In this document: positions 45,540 through 57,096 of the stretch, piece by piece
How positions within the stretch are numbered: the stretch's first letter is position 1
Layout: each line of letters starts with the position of its first letter
NCBI GenBank assembly: GCA_949592205.1
Contig: CATIUR010000003.1
Location: forward strand, 140,221,259-140,285,258
DNA: 64,000 nt
DNA from: Helichrysum umbraculigerum
Taxonomy: Eukaryota > Streptophyta > Magnoliopsida > Asterales > Asteraceae
Direction of reading: 5' to 3'
Translations under genes and position numbers: made by a program
Notes under the pieces: model-generated
The model's input: only the letters and a program-made list of their open reading frames with translations
What the model was told of the DNA's origin: nothing
Database searches by the model: none

Positions 45540-48500
45540 TTAGTTCGTGTGCACAGATGGTGCGTTGTCTGGGAAGAGATGTGGGTATTTTTGTCGCATT
45601 TGGTCTTCCCGTTCCCAGGTGAACTCAGGGCCGCGCCTAGAATTCCACCTGACTTTTACGATGGGAATACGACTCTGTTTCAATTGCTTGACCTCGCGGT
45701 CCAGGATTTCCATAGGTTCCTCGACAAAATGAAGTTTATCATCGATCTGAATTTCGTCGAGCGGTATAATCAGTGTCTCGTCAGATAGACATTTCTTCAG
45801 ATTAGAAATGTGGAATGTGTTGTGAACGCTGCTAAGTTCAGCAGGAAGTTGCAGGCGGTATGCCACTGGACCAATCTTTTCAAGGATTTCGAATGGTCCG
45901 ATGTATCTAGGGTCTAGTTTGCCTCGTTTTCCGAATCGAATGACACCTTTCCACGGTGCCACTTTGAGAAGTACCTTGTCCCCTACTTGGAACTCAAGGT
46001 GTTTGCGTCTCACGTCAGCATAGCTTTTCTGACGATCAAGCGCGGCTTTTAGTCGGTTTTGTATGCCGACGATCTTTTCAGTTGTTTCATGTATGATTTC
46101 TGGACCGGTGAGTTGTGTATCCCCCACCTCAGTCCAACAGACAGGTGACCGGCACTTACGACCGTACAGTGCCTCGAAGGGTGCAGCCTTTATGCTGGTG
46201 TGATAACTGTTGTTGTACGAGAACTCGCACAATGGTAAGTGATTTTCCCAGTTTTTACCGAAGTCAACTACGCAGGCTCGTAGCATGTCTTCCAGTGTTT
46301 GTATGGTTCGTTCGCTCTGGCCGTCGGTTTGAGGATGGTAAGCCGTACTCATATCCAGACGAGTACCAAGAGATTTTTGCAGTGATTGCCAGAAGCGAGA
46401 AGTAAACCGAGCATCTCGGTCGGAGATGATTGAGATGGGCACACCGTGTCTTGACACGATCTCCTTCAGGTAGATCCGTGTCAAACGTTCCATTTTATCA
46501 GTTTCCTTGATGGCTAGGAAATGAGCAGATTTAGTGAGTCGGTCAACGATCACCCAAATGGTATCGCAACCGTTAGAAGTTTTCGGGAGTTTAGTAATGA
46601 AATCCATGGTGATCTGCTCCCATTTCCATTGTGGTATTTCGGGTTGTTGTAGTAAACCGGAAGGTTTCTGGTGTTCAGCTTTAACCTTAGAACAAGTGAG
46701 ACACTTGCCAACATAGGTTGCAATGTCAGATTTCATGTTGGGCCACCAATACATTTCCTTGATGCCGTGATACATTTTGTCGGCACCGGGGTGTATAGAG
46801 TATTTAGATTTGTGAGCTTCATCCATCACCAAGTCTCGCAGGTTCCCAAAACTTGGTAACCAGATTCGATTCGAGAAGTATTTGGCCCCGTTAGGTTTGG
46901 TGTCGAATTGTTTGTCCATGCCCCGCAAGGCCTCGTTTATCAAGTTTTCTGGTTTGAGTGCTTCGAGTTGAGCGGTGAGAGTTTGATTGATGAGATCGTT
47001 GTGAATGGTCATACCGAGAGCTCGAACTCGAAGTGGTTTCACTCGTTCCTTTCGGCTTAAAGCATCGGCGACAACATTCGCCTTGCCTGGATGATAGCGA
47101 ATTTCGCAATCGTAATCAGTGAGCAACTCGACCCATCGACGTTGCCTCATGTTGAGATCCTTTTGATCGAAGATATGTTGGAGACTTTTATGGTCGGTAA
47201 AGATTGTACACTTGGTACCGTATAAGTAATGTCTCCAGATTTTCAGAGCGAATACAACAGCCCCCAACTCTAGGTCATGAGTTGTGTAATTCTTTTCGTG
47301 GACTTTGAGTTGTCGAGAGGCGTAAGCGATGACCTTGTCTCGTTGCATCAACACGCAACCAAGACCTTGGTGTGAAGCATCACAGTATACCACGAAGTCG
47401 TCGTTGCCTTCGGGTAAGGATAAGATAGGTGCACTGCAGAGTTTTTGTTTTAGTAGTTGAAAAGCCGACTCCTGTTTGTCAGTCCAATCGAACTTCTTTT
47501 CTTTTTGAGTCAGTGCAGTGAGAGGTAGGGCTATTTTCGAAAAATTCTCAATGAACCGCCTGTAGTATCCGGCGAGTCCTAAGAATTGGCGTACCTCGGT
47601 CGGTGTTGTAGGTGCTTGCCAACCTTTGATAGCCTCGATTTTCGAAGGATCGACATGAATTCCTTGATTATCAATGACGTGTCCAAGGAATTGAACGGTT
47701 TGCATCCAGAACTCACACTTAGAGAATTTGGCGTATAACTCTTCGTGTTTGAGCAGCTCTAGGATGGTTTTCAGGTGTTGCGCGTGTTCTTGTTCAGTGC
47801 GCGAGTAAATCAAGATGTCATCGATAAAGACGATAACAAACTTGTCAAGGTAAGGTTTGCACACCCGATTCATAAGGTCCATGAATACAGCCGGTGCGTT
47901 GGTTAAGCCGAATGGCATCACTTGGAATTCATAATGCCCGTAGCGAGTTCGGAAAGCTGTTTTAGGAATATCTTCATCACGAACTCGGAGTTGGTGATAA
48001 CCAGACCGTAGATCGATCTTTGAGTAAAAACTCGACCCCTGAAGTTGGTCAAACAGGTCATCGATGCGAGGAAGTGGGTAACGGTTCTTGACAGTTAATT
48101 TGTTGAGTTCACGGTAGTCGATGCACATATGGAAAGAACCGTCTTTCTTTTTCACAAACAGGACCGGAGCTCCCCAAGGTGAGGAACTTGGTCGAATAAA
48201 TCCCTTGTCAAGGAGTTCTTGTAACTGAGTAGACAACTCCTGAAGTTCGGATGGGGCTAGTCGGTAAGGGGCTCGTGCCACGGGTGCTGCGCCGGGCACA
48301 AGATCAATAGAGAATTCGACTTGTCTAGTTGGCGGTAGGCCAGGCAAGTCTTCAGGAAAGACTTCTGGGAAGTCTTGAACAATAGGCACATCCTCAAGTC
48401 GCTTTTCCACCGACTTTTTCTCCATAACGTGCGCGAGGATTGCCTGGTACCCTTTTCTCAAGTATTTTCGGGTTTTCATGCAAGAAATGATATTGATTCT

Positions 48501-49955
48501 CGTCCCACCGGTCTCCCCTTGTATGCTCAAAGTTCCACCGGTGACGAGAGGAATGCGTACAATTTTCTCGAAACAAACGATTTCGGCTCGGTGCTTGGAT
48601 AACCAATCCATACCGACGATGATGTCAAAACTGCCGATTTCGACAGGTATCAAATCAATGGAAAAGAGCTCGTTAGATAGGTTTAAAGTGCAATTAGGTA
48701 TCACACTGTCGACCTCAATAAGTTTTCCGTTTGTCAATTCTATTGTGTACTTAGAATCTAAGGCAATAGGTGTAATGTCAAGAAGTGGGTAAAATTCGTC
48801 GGAAATAAAGCTCTTATCAGCACCAGTATCGAATAATACAGATGCAGTCAAGTTGTTGAGAAGAAACGTACCCGTGACCACATTCGGGTCTTGACGGGCT
48901 TCCCCAGATTTCAGTACAAAAGCTCTTCCTCGAGCATTGTTATTGTTCCTGTTGTTGTTGTTGTTCAGCTTCGGGCAGTCTTTCTTGAAATGCCCCGTTC
49001 CGTTGCACCCATAACAAGTCTTTGGTGCCGAGGTGTTGGTGTCAGTGGTGTTTGATCTACAGTCCTTAGCCAAGTGTCCAAATCTCTTACACTTGCTACA
49101 GGGACACGAACCAAAGTGGTGTCGTTGGCACTTGGAGCAGTAGGGCTTGGTTCCCTTGTATGCTCCCTTGTCATCAGTATTGGAGGTGTAGGCTTTAATG
49201 GTTTCAGGTTTCTTGGTTTGGTGGTTGTTGTGGTTGTCGGACCATTTTCTTTTAGTGTTGTTGTTGGAGGATGGAGTGGGTGGTTCTGGGTCCTCGTTCA
49301 TGGCTAGAAGTTCATGGGCCAACCGAATGGCGCCGTGAAGAGTGGTTTGGTTTGATGAGGCGACATTTCCCCGGACAGGTTCCGGGAGGCCGCGGATGTA
49401 TTTCTTAATCTTGTCGGGCCCAGTACCTGCCATAGCTGGGCGAAGAACAGTAAGTTGTTGGAATCGGGTGGTGTATCCGACGATATCAGTTCCTTGTACT
49501 TTTAAGTTCCAGAACTCTTCGTCCAGCTTGTGAAGTTGTTCGGACGGGCAATACTCATCAGTGAGCATTTTCTTCAGGTCCTCCCAAGGGAGTAGGTAAG
49601 CGGTGTCAATACCCACAGACTGGGTATAGGAATTCCACCACGAGAGGGCACCATCTTCAAGGGTGCAGGTGGAGAATTTGACCTTGTCGTCTTCCGCACA
49701 TTTGCTGATGCGGAAAACTGATTCCATCTTTTCGAACCATCTGATAAGTCCGATGGCTCCTTCAATCCCCTTGAAGCTCAAGGGTTTGCAGTTTTGAAAA
49801 TCCTTGTATGAACAAGGTTTAGCAGCAGAGGTTTCAGCGGCATCGCTGTTTCTTGTGGAACCTGGTGGAGTATTCCGAGCTAAGGCTTCAGTAACAGCCT
49901 GGGTTATGAGTGACGTGATCTGAGCATCAGTGTAAGGTCTTGACTTTGGCGGCAT
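45540..49955 (-). CDS. gag-pol: C Gag-Pol polyprotein, 1,471 aa, uninterrupted
   Basis: Start MPPKSRPYT. Gag about 45-230. Cys/His knuckles at 286-299 (CSKCKRFGHLAKDC) and 314-327 (CYGCNGTGHFKKDC), plus a partial C-x2-C motif at 273. Protease DTG at 376-378. RT 580-800 with the IDD catalytic core at 711-713. RNase H from YCDAS (857). Integrase zinc finger H1055, H1063, C1085, C1088; catalytic D1118, D1179, E1215 with 35-residue spacing; GPF at 1353. A C-terminal chromodomain-like module at about 1411-1461 (EEPMEILDREV, VKVRWNSRRGPEFTWE) has aromatic positions partly lost, as in other Tekay/Del-type elements. Single frame, so Gag and Pol presumably form by proteolysis. No lesion seen. Confidence 0.96.
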   Translation of the reverse strand: MPPKSRPYTDAQITSLITQAVTEALARNTPPGSTRNSDAAETSAAKPCSYKDFQNCKPLSFKGIEGAIGLIRWFEKMESVFRISKCAEDDKVKFSTCTLEDGALSWWNSYTQSVGIDTAYLLPWEDLKKMLTDEYCPSEQLHKLDEEFWNLKVQGTDIVGYTTRFQQLTVLRPAMAGTGPDKIKKYIRGLPEPVRGNVASSNQTTLHGAIRLAHELLAMNEDPEPPTPSSNNNTKRKWSDNHNNHQTKKPETIKAYTSNTDDKGAYKGTKPYCSKCQRHHFGSCPCSKCKRFGHLAKDCRSNTTDTNTSAPKTCYGCNGTGHFKKDCPKLNNNNNRNNNNARGRAFVLKSGEARQDPNVVTGTFLLNNLTASVLFDTGADKSFISDEFYPLLDITPIALDSKYTIELTNGKLIEVDSVIPNCTLNLSNELFSIDLIPVEIGSFDIIVGMDWLSKHRAEIVCFEKIVRIPLVTGGTLSIQGETGGTRINIISCMKTRKYLRKGYQAILAHVMEKKSVEKRLEDVPIVQDFPEVFPEDLPGLPPTRQVEFSIDLVPGAAPVARAPYRLAPSELQELSTQLQELLDKGFIRPSSSPWGAPVLFVKKKDGSFHMCIDYRELNKLTVKNRYPLPRIDDLFDQLQGSSFYSKIDLRSGYHQLRVRDEDIPKTAFRTRYGHYEFQVMPFGLTNAPAVFMDLMNRVCKPYLDKFVIVFIDDILIYSRTEQEHAQHLKTILELLKHEELYAKFSKCEFWMQTVQFLGHVIDNQGIHVDPSKIEAIKGWQAPTTPTEVRQFLGLAGYYRRFIENFSKIALPLTALTQKEKKFDWTDKQESAFQLLKQKLCSAPILSLPEGNDDFVVYCDASHQGLGCVLMQRDKVIAYASRQLKVHEKNYTTHDLELGAVVFALKIWRHYLYGTKCTIFTDHKSLQHIFDQKDLNMRQRRWVELLTDYDCEIRYHPGKANVVADALSRKERVKPLRVRALGMTIHNDLINQTLTAQLEALKPENLINEALRGMDKQFDTKPNGAKYFSNRIWLPSFGNLRDLVMDEAHKSKYSIHPGADKMYHGIKEMYWWPNMKSDIATYVGKCLTCSKVKAEHQKPSGLLQQPEIPQWKWEQITMDFITKLPKTSNGCDTIWVIVDRLTKSAHFLAIKETDKMERLTRIYLKEIVSRHGVPISIISDRDARFTSRFWQSLQKSLGTRLDMSTAYHPQTDGQSERTIQTLEDMLRACVVDFGKNWENHLPLCEFSYNNSYHTSIKAAPFEALYGRKCRSPVCWTEVGDTQLTGPEIIHETTEKIVGIQNRLKAALDRQKSYADVRRKHLEFQVGDKVLLKVAPWKGVIRFGKRGKLDPRYIGPFEILEKIGPVAYRLQLPAELSSVHNTFHISNLKKCLSDETLIIPLDEIQIDDKLHFVEEPMEILDREVKQLKQSRIPIVKVRWNSRRGPEFTWEREDQMRQKYPHLFPDNAPSVHTN

Positions 49956-50248
49956 GACTCTTCAATAAAAGAAATGAAGATACATGAGATTTTGTAAGAA
50001 ATTGTATTTATTTCAGATGTACATGTATATAGGTGGTAATACATAACATCATAATGAAAAGGATTATGGCAATTAACATGAGTCGAAACAGCAAGGAATT
50101 TTTAATAGGTAACACGAGTTCAAAGGTTACATCCTACGGATGTGTTACAAAAGATGTCGGGAATTGTTACATCCGACTGGAACATAGAGTAGTGCTTAGA
50201 TAGTTACTAGATTACAGGATAGTTTACAAAACAAAGACTAAGCTAGTC

Positions 50249-50734
50249 TTAACGTAGGTTAATCTGCTCCATCATTTCGATGAGACGATCCACAGTATTT
50301 GCAAGTCTACTGGCTTGTCGAGCATTGTCTTCAGCTAATGCTAGTCGCTGTACCAATCCGCGGGTATATTCTTCCGTTTCCCGTGAGCGTTGTTCACACT
50401 CCTCAAGTCTGTGTTTCAAAAGAGTGGTTTCCACGCTTATCTCCACCACTCTGTTGAGAAGAATGTCCACATTTGTAACGGTGGTTTCGTGATTCTCAGA
50501 GACTTGTTCGATGCGCTCGAGTGCTGTAAGTCTCCAGTTTTCGTTTGTTTCCTGCAACACGATATCCATGGTGCGAAGTCGTTGCTCGTGTTGGTTCACC
50601 CTAGCAGCTAAGGCCGGCCAGGTGAAGTGAGTGGGGTATGGGCCAGCTCGAGGCAACCTGTTGTTCCTCCTTGCTACCCTTGGGTTTTGCGACCCGGATT
50701 GAGAACGAGATGAATTGGATGGGATGTTTGCCAT
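50249..50734 (-). CDS. C ORF0: 161-aa coiled-coil protein upstream of gag
   Basis: First ORF after the primer site (314 nt leader), ending about 290 nt before the gag ATG. Upstream in-frame TAA supports the ATG. The N-terminus is basic, S/R/N-rich (MANIPSNSSRSQSGS); from about residue 40 the protein is L/E/R/Q/N-rich with heptad-like spacing. The second half (CEQRSRETEEYTR, QRLALAEDNARQASRLANT) is conserved with the B ORF0. I recognise no known domain. Extra ORFs upstream of gag are known in Tat/Ogre-type Ty3 elements, but I do not know of one in this clade. Possible roles: RNA-binding chaperone, Gag partner or host-factor antagonist, all inference. Confidence 0.75.
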   Translation of the reverse strand: MANIPSNSSRSQSGSQNPRVARRNNRLPRAGPYPTHFTWPALAARVNQHEQRLRTMDIVLQETNENWRLTALERIEQVSENHETTVTNVDILLNRVVEISVETTLLKHRLEECEQRSRETEEYTRGLVQRLALAEDNARQASRLANTVDRLIEMMEQINLR

Positions 50735-51047
50735 TTCTGAGACAAAGCGTTAGTAAGATTGAGGCCTATATTCATATAGTCCCTATATAATATAGCCTAT
50801 TGAGTGTCTAGCATAAACATGTTTAAGTCTCGGTTCTCTCGAAGTCAGAGTCTTCTACTGTACCCTGTTCAGTCATAACCCCTTTCAGATCTTACATCGT
50901 CTTTGCTTAATTGTACATAGTTGATCAGGCTATGTTAAATTAAACTCGTATGATGTAATCACTGAACCGGTTATACCTAATAAGGGATACTGCCTAATGG
51001 TCATAGTCTAGGCTCACTAAATGCAACCTAGTTCACTATAACCTTAG

Positions 51048-51059
51048 GCTCTGATACCA
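51048..51059 (-). other. C primer-binding site (tRNA-iMet)
   Basis: TGGTATCAGAGC on the minus strand, three bases inside the 5' LTR. Confidence 0.95.
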
Positions 51060-51062
51060 ATC

Positions 51063-53325
51063 TGTAACACCCCCAAATTTAATGAATTGCGGAAGCATAC
51101 ATTGGGTGTTACTAATCAATATACAAAGCACAAGATTAATAGTAAACGACCTCTAAATGAGACGTTTGTAAAATAGTTACATTTCATAGTTAATAATCGT
51201 TTGAAAACCGTAGGTTTTCGTATACAAAATGTAATTCCCTAGAGCCCACGCGTATAGCGGGAGATTCTATTACATCGCCATAGTTACAAAAGATAATGCC
51301 AAGGAATCTCCGTTAAATGCAGTTTGTAAATCATGCGACTCTAGCTAGTAATCCTGGAGTAGTCCTACTCCGTAAGTGTACCTGAGATACAAAGCTAAAA
51401 AGTGTCAACCAAAAAGGTTGGTGAATCTCACAGGTTTAGTAATAAGTAGGTGTTATGAACCACAAGTATGTACCCGTATTGCTATCAAGCAAAATAAGTA
51501 AATCAGTTAATCAGTACCGTGCCATGAGCTCATAAGTTGAAGCTTAACCGTGTAGTGTGAATATATCACGTACCCCCGTGAGTGCTATCCGCACACTCAT
51601 ATGTAACAAATACTAATATGTCTGTTTCTACGTGTAAATCAGTACGTGGTGGCGCTACCACCCCAGACAGGGATTGTCAGTCCCAAATGGATCCATCTAT
51701 TAGTAATCGCGCTTAAGTCCATAACTAACAACTTACGATAAGGAGGCTTTCAGTGGATAAAAGTAACTCATGCGTTTGTTTGTAATCAGTAATGTTTTCA
51801 GTTCAGTACATTGTGTTCATACGTAAAACAGTTGCTAAGTATCTCACCCCAAAGTATAAAACAGTAAAAATGGGGCTGTAAGACTCACCTGAGTCGAGCA
51901 GTGGTAAATAGCAAGTAGTAGTAAAGCAAGTAGGTTCTCCGAACCCGTAACCTTCTAGTGCCTAAACACGTAAGGTTAAGTAAGTAGATGTCTCGCAAGA
52001 CCATCTAGGCTAGTTGTTCATACAACCCGTTGTGTGTAATGTTGGTTCGTTCTCGTTTGTATCAAAGTATACGGCCCGTTGGTGGTTTGTTATAATTAAA
52101 GTTTATCATTTATAACGCAATTTAGTGTAATTGTAATAGAAAGTATGTTCTATGACGTTTGTTAAGTCGTATGACATAAGTATTTGAAGTTGTGTAAGTT
52201 CGACACTTAGTAAAATCTGACTTTTCAAGGTTCTGTCATGTGCGACGTAGCGTGCGACGTAGGGTGCGACGTCGGGTGCGACGTCAGGTGCGACGTCGGG
52301 TGCGACGTGGGCATGTACGTCGCATGATGCGACCTTCGCAAATCAATGCGACGTAGGAGGCAGCGTCGCTAATGCGACGTTGAGGTTTTTATGCGACGTA
52401 GGCCGCGACGTCGCAGAGGCCCCTGGCCAAATGCGACGTAGCGGTCTGATGGCCGGAATTTTTGTCGAAAACGAGTTTTCCGGTTTCCGTTGGGTCCAAA
52501 TCTTTTACCCAACCCTTATATGAACATATTAAGCCTATTAAAACCGCAAACTAGCAAAAATGATCAAAAACGAGAGATGTCGGAATTTGTCGGAAACTTA
52601 CGCGGTGTCGGATTGAAAATCCGAAAAGGTAGGATGATAGATCGTGAAGTGGTGGTGCTTTCCTTCCAAATGACCAAGTAAAACCGAGTGCGTTTTGAGG
52701 TAGTATTTTGTGAATTTGATGAATTGGTGGTGGTGGTGATTATTGAGAGAAAAAGGGAGGAAGAAAGAGAGTGAGGGAGAAAGAATGAGAAAGAGAATGG
52801 GGATGGTGGGGTGTTGGTGAAAGCCTCACCTCACCCAGTCCCCGTTCCGTGCCCCGTGTGGTGTTCGTTTTCTCCGTCGTTTAATCCTTCGTTCTTAATA
52901 TTAAATCAAGCAGTTATATTTTTGAAACGTGCCGGAAATATTTTGATGAATTACCTTGAAGTTAATTATAAAAACATTTGTCCAAATATTAAATTCCTTA
53001 ACTCGCGTTTAGTACGTATTTGTTAATTTATTTAAAATGTCATCACGATAATATAAATAATGTTCGATCACTGTGTATTTTAAATAATAAAATACGTTCT
53101 CATTATTTAGGTAAATTTATGTCACCAACGTCCAAATCAACTGTGTCGGGCTCCGTCCGGTTAATTCGTACGATTAATCCAAATCGCGTAAGTACACACA
53201 TATATATATAAATCACCTTATATATATATACAAATAGAGTCTGCAATTAGTCCTATTACATACTAATTACAACTAGTTACAAGTAATTAGGCATAATTAA
53301 TTATCCTAATTTAGCAGGTGTTACA
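51063..53325 (-). repeat. C 5' LTR
   Basis: Identical in length to the 3' LTR. Differences noticed: G/A in AAAA(G/A)TGGGG, G/A in GACC(G/A)AGTAA, C/A in AATTT(C/A)TGTC. GCGACGT island at 52,242-52,439, GTAAGT site at 52,596-52,601 (minus). This copy should drive transcription. Confidence 0.95.
52242..52439. repeat. GCGACGT word island of C 5' LTR
   Basis: Same content as the 3' copy. In element sense it lies about 890-1,085 nt from the LTR start, downstream of the pyrimidine-rich leader. Confidence 0.88.
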
Positions 53326-54105
53326 GTACTGATTTGCAAACAAGCAAATAATAATGTATACAGCTATGAGCACATAGTCTGAGCCTTTACTGAGGTGTCA
53401 GGATCACAATCAAGTGCCTGATCGAGGGTGCCTCCCCACGAGTGCCTAATCCATACTCGTAAACCTCAAATGCTAATGTGTCCGTTTAACCAGTTAGTGC
53501 TTGCTAACCCGGACGAGGATTGTCAATCCTATATGGTACCATACACTAACATTCGCGCTACCGAAGTATTACCAAACTATGTTGTGGAGGACTTAAAATG
53601 ATTAGTTGTGTAAACTCATGTAGTATATGAAAAGTTTGTACTCGCGTTCACATGTTAAAAACAAGCAATGAATCACACCCCTGAGTGAAAACAATAAAAA
53701 GGGGGGCCATGAGACTCACCTGAGTCTGATGCGTTTATCTTAATAAACGTGTGCTGCTTAGCCAAGCAATGATGTTCGAAGACTGTAACCTGAGGGCGTC
53801 CAAGACGAGCGTTGATTAATACGAGTAGGTATCTCAAAAGATCACCTATGCTAGTTGATCACTCAACTAGTTATGTCCAAGTAGTTAATCGTTTGCTTAA
53901 TCGAAAACGTTTGTGGCCCGTTGGTGAATGTTTAAGTATGTAATAATAATTCCCGAAGACATTATTATTAGGTTTCGTATTGTTTCATCGTATACTCTCA
54001 TAAGTATATGTTTTGCTTGTTTTAGTAGTATCGTGTAAGGTTCAGTAAACGTTGTGCGGAATCGAGACTTATAGAGAAAAATGTATTTTGAACTTTCTGT
54101 TTTTA

Positions 54106-54420
54106 GCGTCACTTGAAGCGACACTCGGTTGGGGGTAGCGTCACTAGGTCAGTGTCGCTGGACTGTAATTTTTAGTTAACAGGCGTCACTCAGGTAAGTG
54201 TCGCTATAGGCGACACTCGGATATTTGGCGTCACTCGGGTAAGTGACTCTGTTGTGGTGATTTCAATAAGTTGGCGTCACTTGAGTTAGTGTCGCTATGG
54301 GCGACACTCAGGTATGTAGCATCACTCGGGTAAGTGACTCTTAGTAATTTAAAATTGAACATAGGGCGGCACTTGTCAAGTGTCGCTAGTCGCTGGCGTC
54401 ACTTGGGTGCAAGTGACGCT
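54106..54420. repeat. GTGTCGC/GCGTCACT word island of B 5' LTR
   Basis: Matches the island at 34,968-35,282 with scattered substitutions inside the words. Confidence 0.8.
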
Positions 54421-56049
54421 AAGTCGGGCTGTTAGAGTTTTCAAAATGAGTCTTTGGTAAAAAAATGCTCGGTTTGACCCGAAACTTTTACACGACTTCT
54501 ATTATGTTATAAAACTTATAGAAAACAAGTTTCGTGACCTTTGGTGACCCACAAGTGTCGTTTTTAAATCGAATATGAAAACAGCCCCTTTAGCTTATAT
54601 TTGACAGATTTCGGTCTCGCTCGGGCCTTGTTTTAACTAAGTTTTAGGTCGAGATGGGATCTAGAAAAATTATATATTGTTCCTACATATCTTATGTTTA
54701 GTTTCCATATTCTTACATGATCTTTAGTCAAACGAAACTCGTGATATTAAATTATAAAGGGACAAGGGTCAAGCAGCTAATTTCAGTGACATATGTTCAA
54801 AGATTTAATCATATTCTTACGTGCGAGTAGGGAAAAGAAAGGTAACAAAATTTGTAATCTTTTCCCACTGGTTTGAACTCAAATGGTTTCATATTTTCCA
54901 AGATATGCTTTGATACATTTGACCCAAAATCCTGATCAGAAAGTACAGACTGTCTATGTACTTTTATTTCATTTATTAAAAATATAAAACGAGCTCTATA
55001 ATTCTAGGGGCTTACAGATCTTGAAAGTAGACATCCTAAACTTGATGTTAGGCTCAAGAAACGTAAGATTTCATCAAGATATGGTTCGGTTATGGTCGAT
55101 CTAATCCGATCTAATTTATTATCTAGTGATTAATGTTATTATCCGGTAGTTAATAGCTTTGTTTTTCGGTTTTTAACATGGATCTTGGACAATAATGAGT
55201 GAATATGAACAACAAGCATGTAATAATATGTTATCCAAGGATAAATGACGAAAATCTAAGAGGAATCTTACAAATAGAGTCGATCTAGAGCTGAAACGAG
55301 AAGAGGAGTCTGCTGCTGCTTTGGTTCGTGTTCTTCGAGTTTCTCTTTGCGATTTGGTGAACCAAATGATGCTAGATTATGATGGAAGTGTTAGGGGGTT
55401 CTTGGATCAGGTTGGGAGTCGTGGTGAAGGTGGCGGTGTGGCTGAAAATCAGAGAAAACCAAGCAATTATGTGTGTTTTTGTTTGGTATAAATGAGAAGA
55501 ATGGAAGGAATAAAGAGTATATATATGGGTTCATTAGGGCTGGGTTTCTTGGGGCCGATTTGGGATCATTTCGGCTGAATTGGGCCGAGGCTTGGTCTAG
55601 CCCCTTTATGGGTTGGGTTCGGGTCTCGGTCCTTGAATTCGTATAACGTTTATTAGTCGTTTAATCGGTAAATCACGTAGTTTAAGGATTATTAATTAAC
55701 GTTTGATTTTTCGTGTACGTTTCTCTTATGTAAGTGATACTTAGATTGACTAAATATTTTTTAAACACTTATTTTGAGATACCAAAATATATTTTGAATT
55801 TCGTTCGAGTCTCGGGTTCGATTCGCGCTTTTTTTCGCATGTGTTACGTTTTATATTCAACGTATAAGTTTTTCGAGCATATTATTATACAATAATAATA
55901 CTAAGTCCATGACGACCATTTCATCTCAAAATGGATTTATGTAGTGTATAAATTGATTCACCAACGGCCAGTTAAGTCGGAATCAATCCGATATGAAATG
56001 CACGATTTAGCCAAATCGCGTACGTGTATATATATTCAACAATATATAT

Positions 56050-57096
56050 TGATAGTCCCGTAATAACTATTAACTAGTGATAGGGAATCTCAATATGTAA
56101 AGTTTAATTGTAGAAGGGGGGTTGAATACAATTAAAAACTATTTCAAAATTTAATTGAGTTATTTAGCTAGTTTTTAATTGATTGAACATAAACATAGTA
56201 TGTAACAAATAGATATGACAGTATCAAAGTAGAATACGCAATAAATAGCTAAACTGTGAATTTTATTGATCATAGAACTCATTGAGTATTGATTGCGGAA
56301 TGAATTAGCCAAAGCTAATTCAAATCAAGTACTTTCTAGCTAACTATTACAAACGAGATAAACAGTAGTGGACAAACACGCTAACTGTTTTTCTCGCTGA
56401 GTGACAATACGTATTTAGACAGACTATATTCACTGACCCACAAGTGAATAATACGTATGGACAACTAGCCTCTAAAGTACAATATGCTGAACTATATATA
56501 CTACAAGAGTTCCTAAAATATCTCCTATAAAATAGGATCTTGGAATGACACGTGTCGCTGCTTGATTGGCTTGATCTCTGATGAACCGACATTCTGCGGG
56601 TCCCAATTCTGTTATCGCAAATATCTCTCTTCCTTAAAACCAATCACTTGCTGCCATGTAATCCTTTAAACATTCTTCAAGTACGAGAGACTCTTGCTGA
56701 TGTATATAAGTACAGTACTTTTGTACTTGTAGTTTGAGAGGCTTTATTGAATAGTCACTGAAGATGCAGTAACTCTCCTCACTCACTGCGAGCTAACATG
56801 CTCTTGTAGAATGACTTGAAATATTGTTCTTCAGTGACTAGCTGTTATTCGGGCAGTGACTTTTGCCTTTATTCATTTGAAGATATAGAACTCTCGCTGC
56901 TTGTATCAGCGACACACAAAGTTGAGTTTTAATCTTCCTCAGTATGTTAAATCCAGAAGTTGAATGAGTGGCGACCAGTGAGTACCAGTCTTCAGCAACA
57001 GCAGCTTTGATACAAATCATTTCTTCATCAAGTTGTATATTATTGAGTTGGTCAGCGACCAGCGACTTATCATGGTCAGCGACCAGTGACTCAACA
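56050..57096 (-). mobile_element. G: Sirevirus-like solo LTR in B 5' LTR
   Basis: 1,047 bp, TGATAGTCCCG..GACTCAACA, flanked by TATAT (56,045-56,049 and 57,097-57,101). In the opposite sense it begins TGTTGAGTCACTGG, the same first nine bases as S2, and ends like S1 (..CTATCA versus ..GGGATCA). No internal genes. CAGTGACT, CAGCGACC and GTCGCTG words recur through most of its length. Target is a TA repeat. Confidence 0.85.

Larger units (their letters stand above)
43244..53325 (-). mobile_element. C: intact, young Ty3/gypsy chromovirus-like retrotransposon
   Basis: 10,082 bp with LTRs at 43,244-45,506 and 51,063-53,325, both 2,263 bp. I noticed three base differences, no indel. Target duplication GTACT (43,239-43,243 and 53,326-53,330). 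In element sense: 5' LTR 51,063-53,325, primer site, ORF0, uninterrupted gag-pol, polypurine tract, 3' LTR. All parts needed for transposition appear present. It resides in the 5' LTR of the related element B. The integrase C-terminal module resembles Tekay/Del chromoviruses; the clade needs a tree. Confidence 0.95.
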
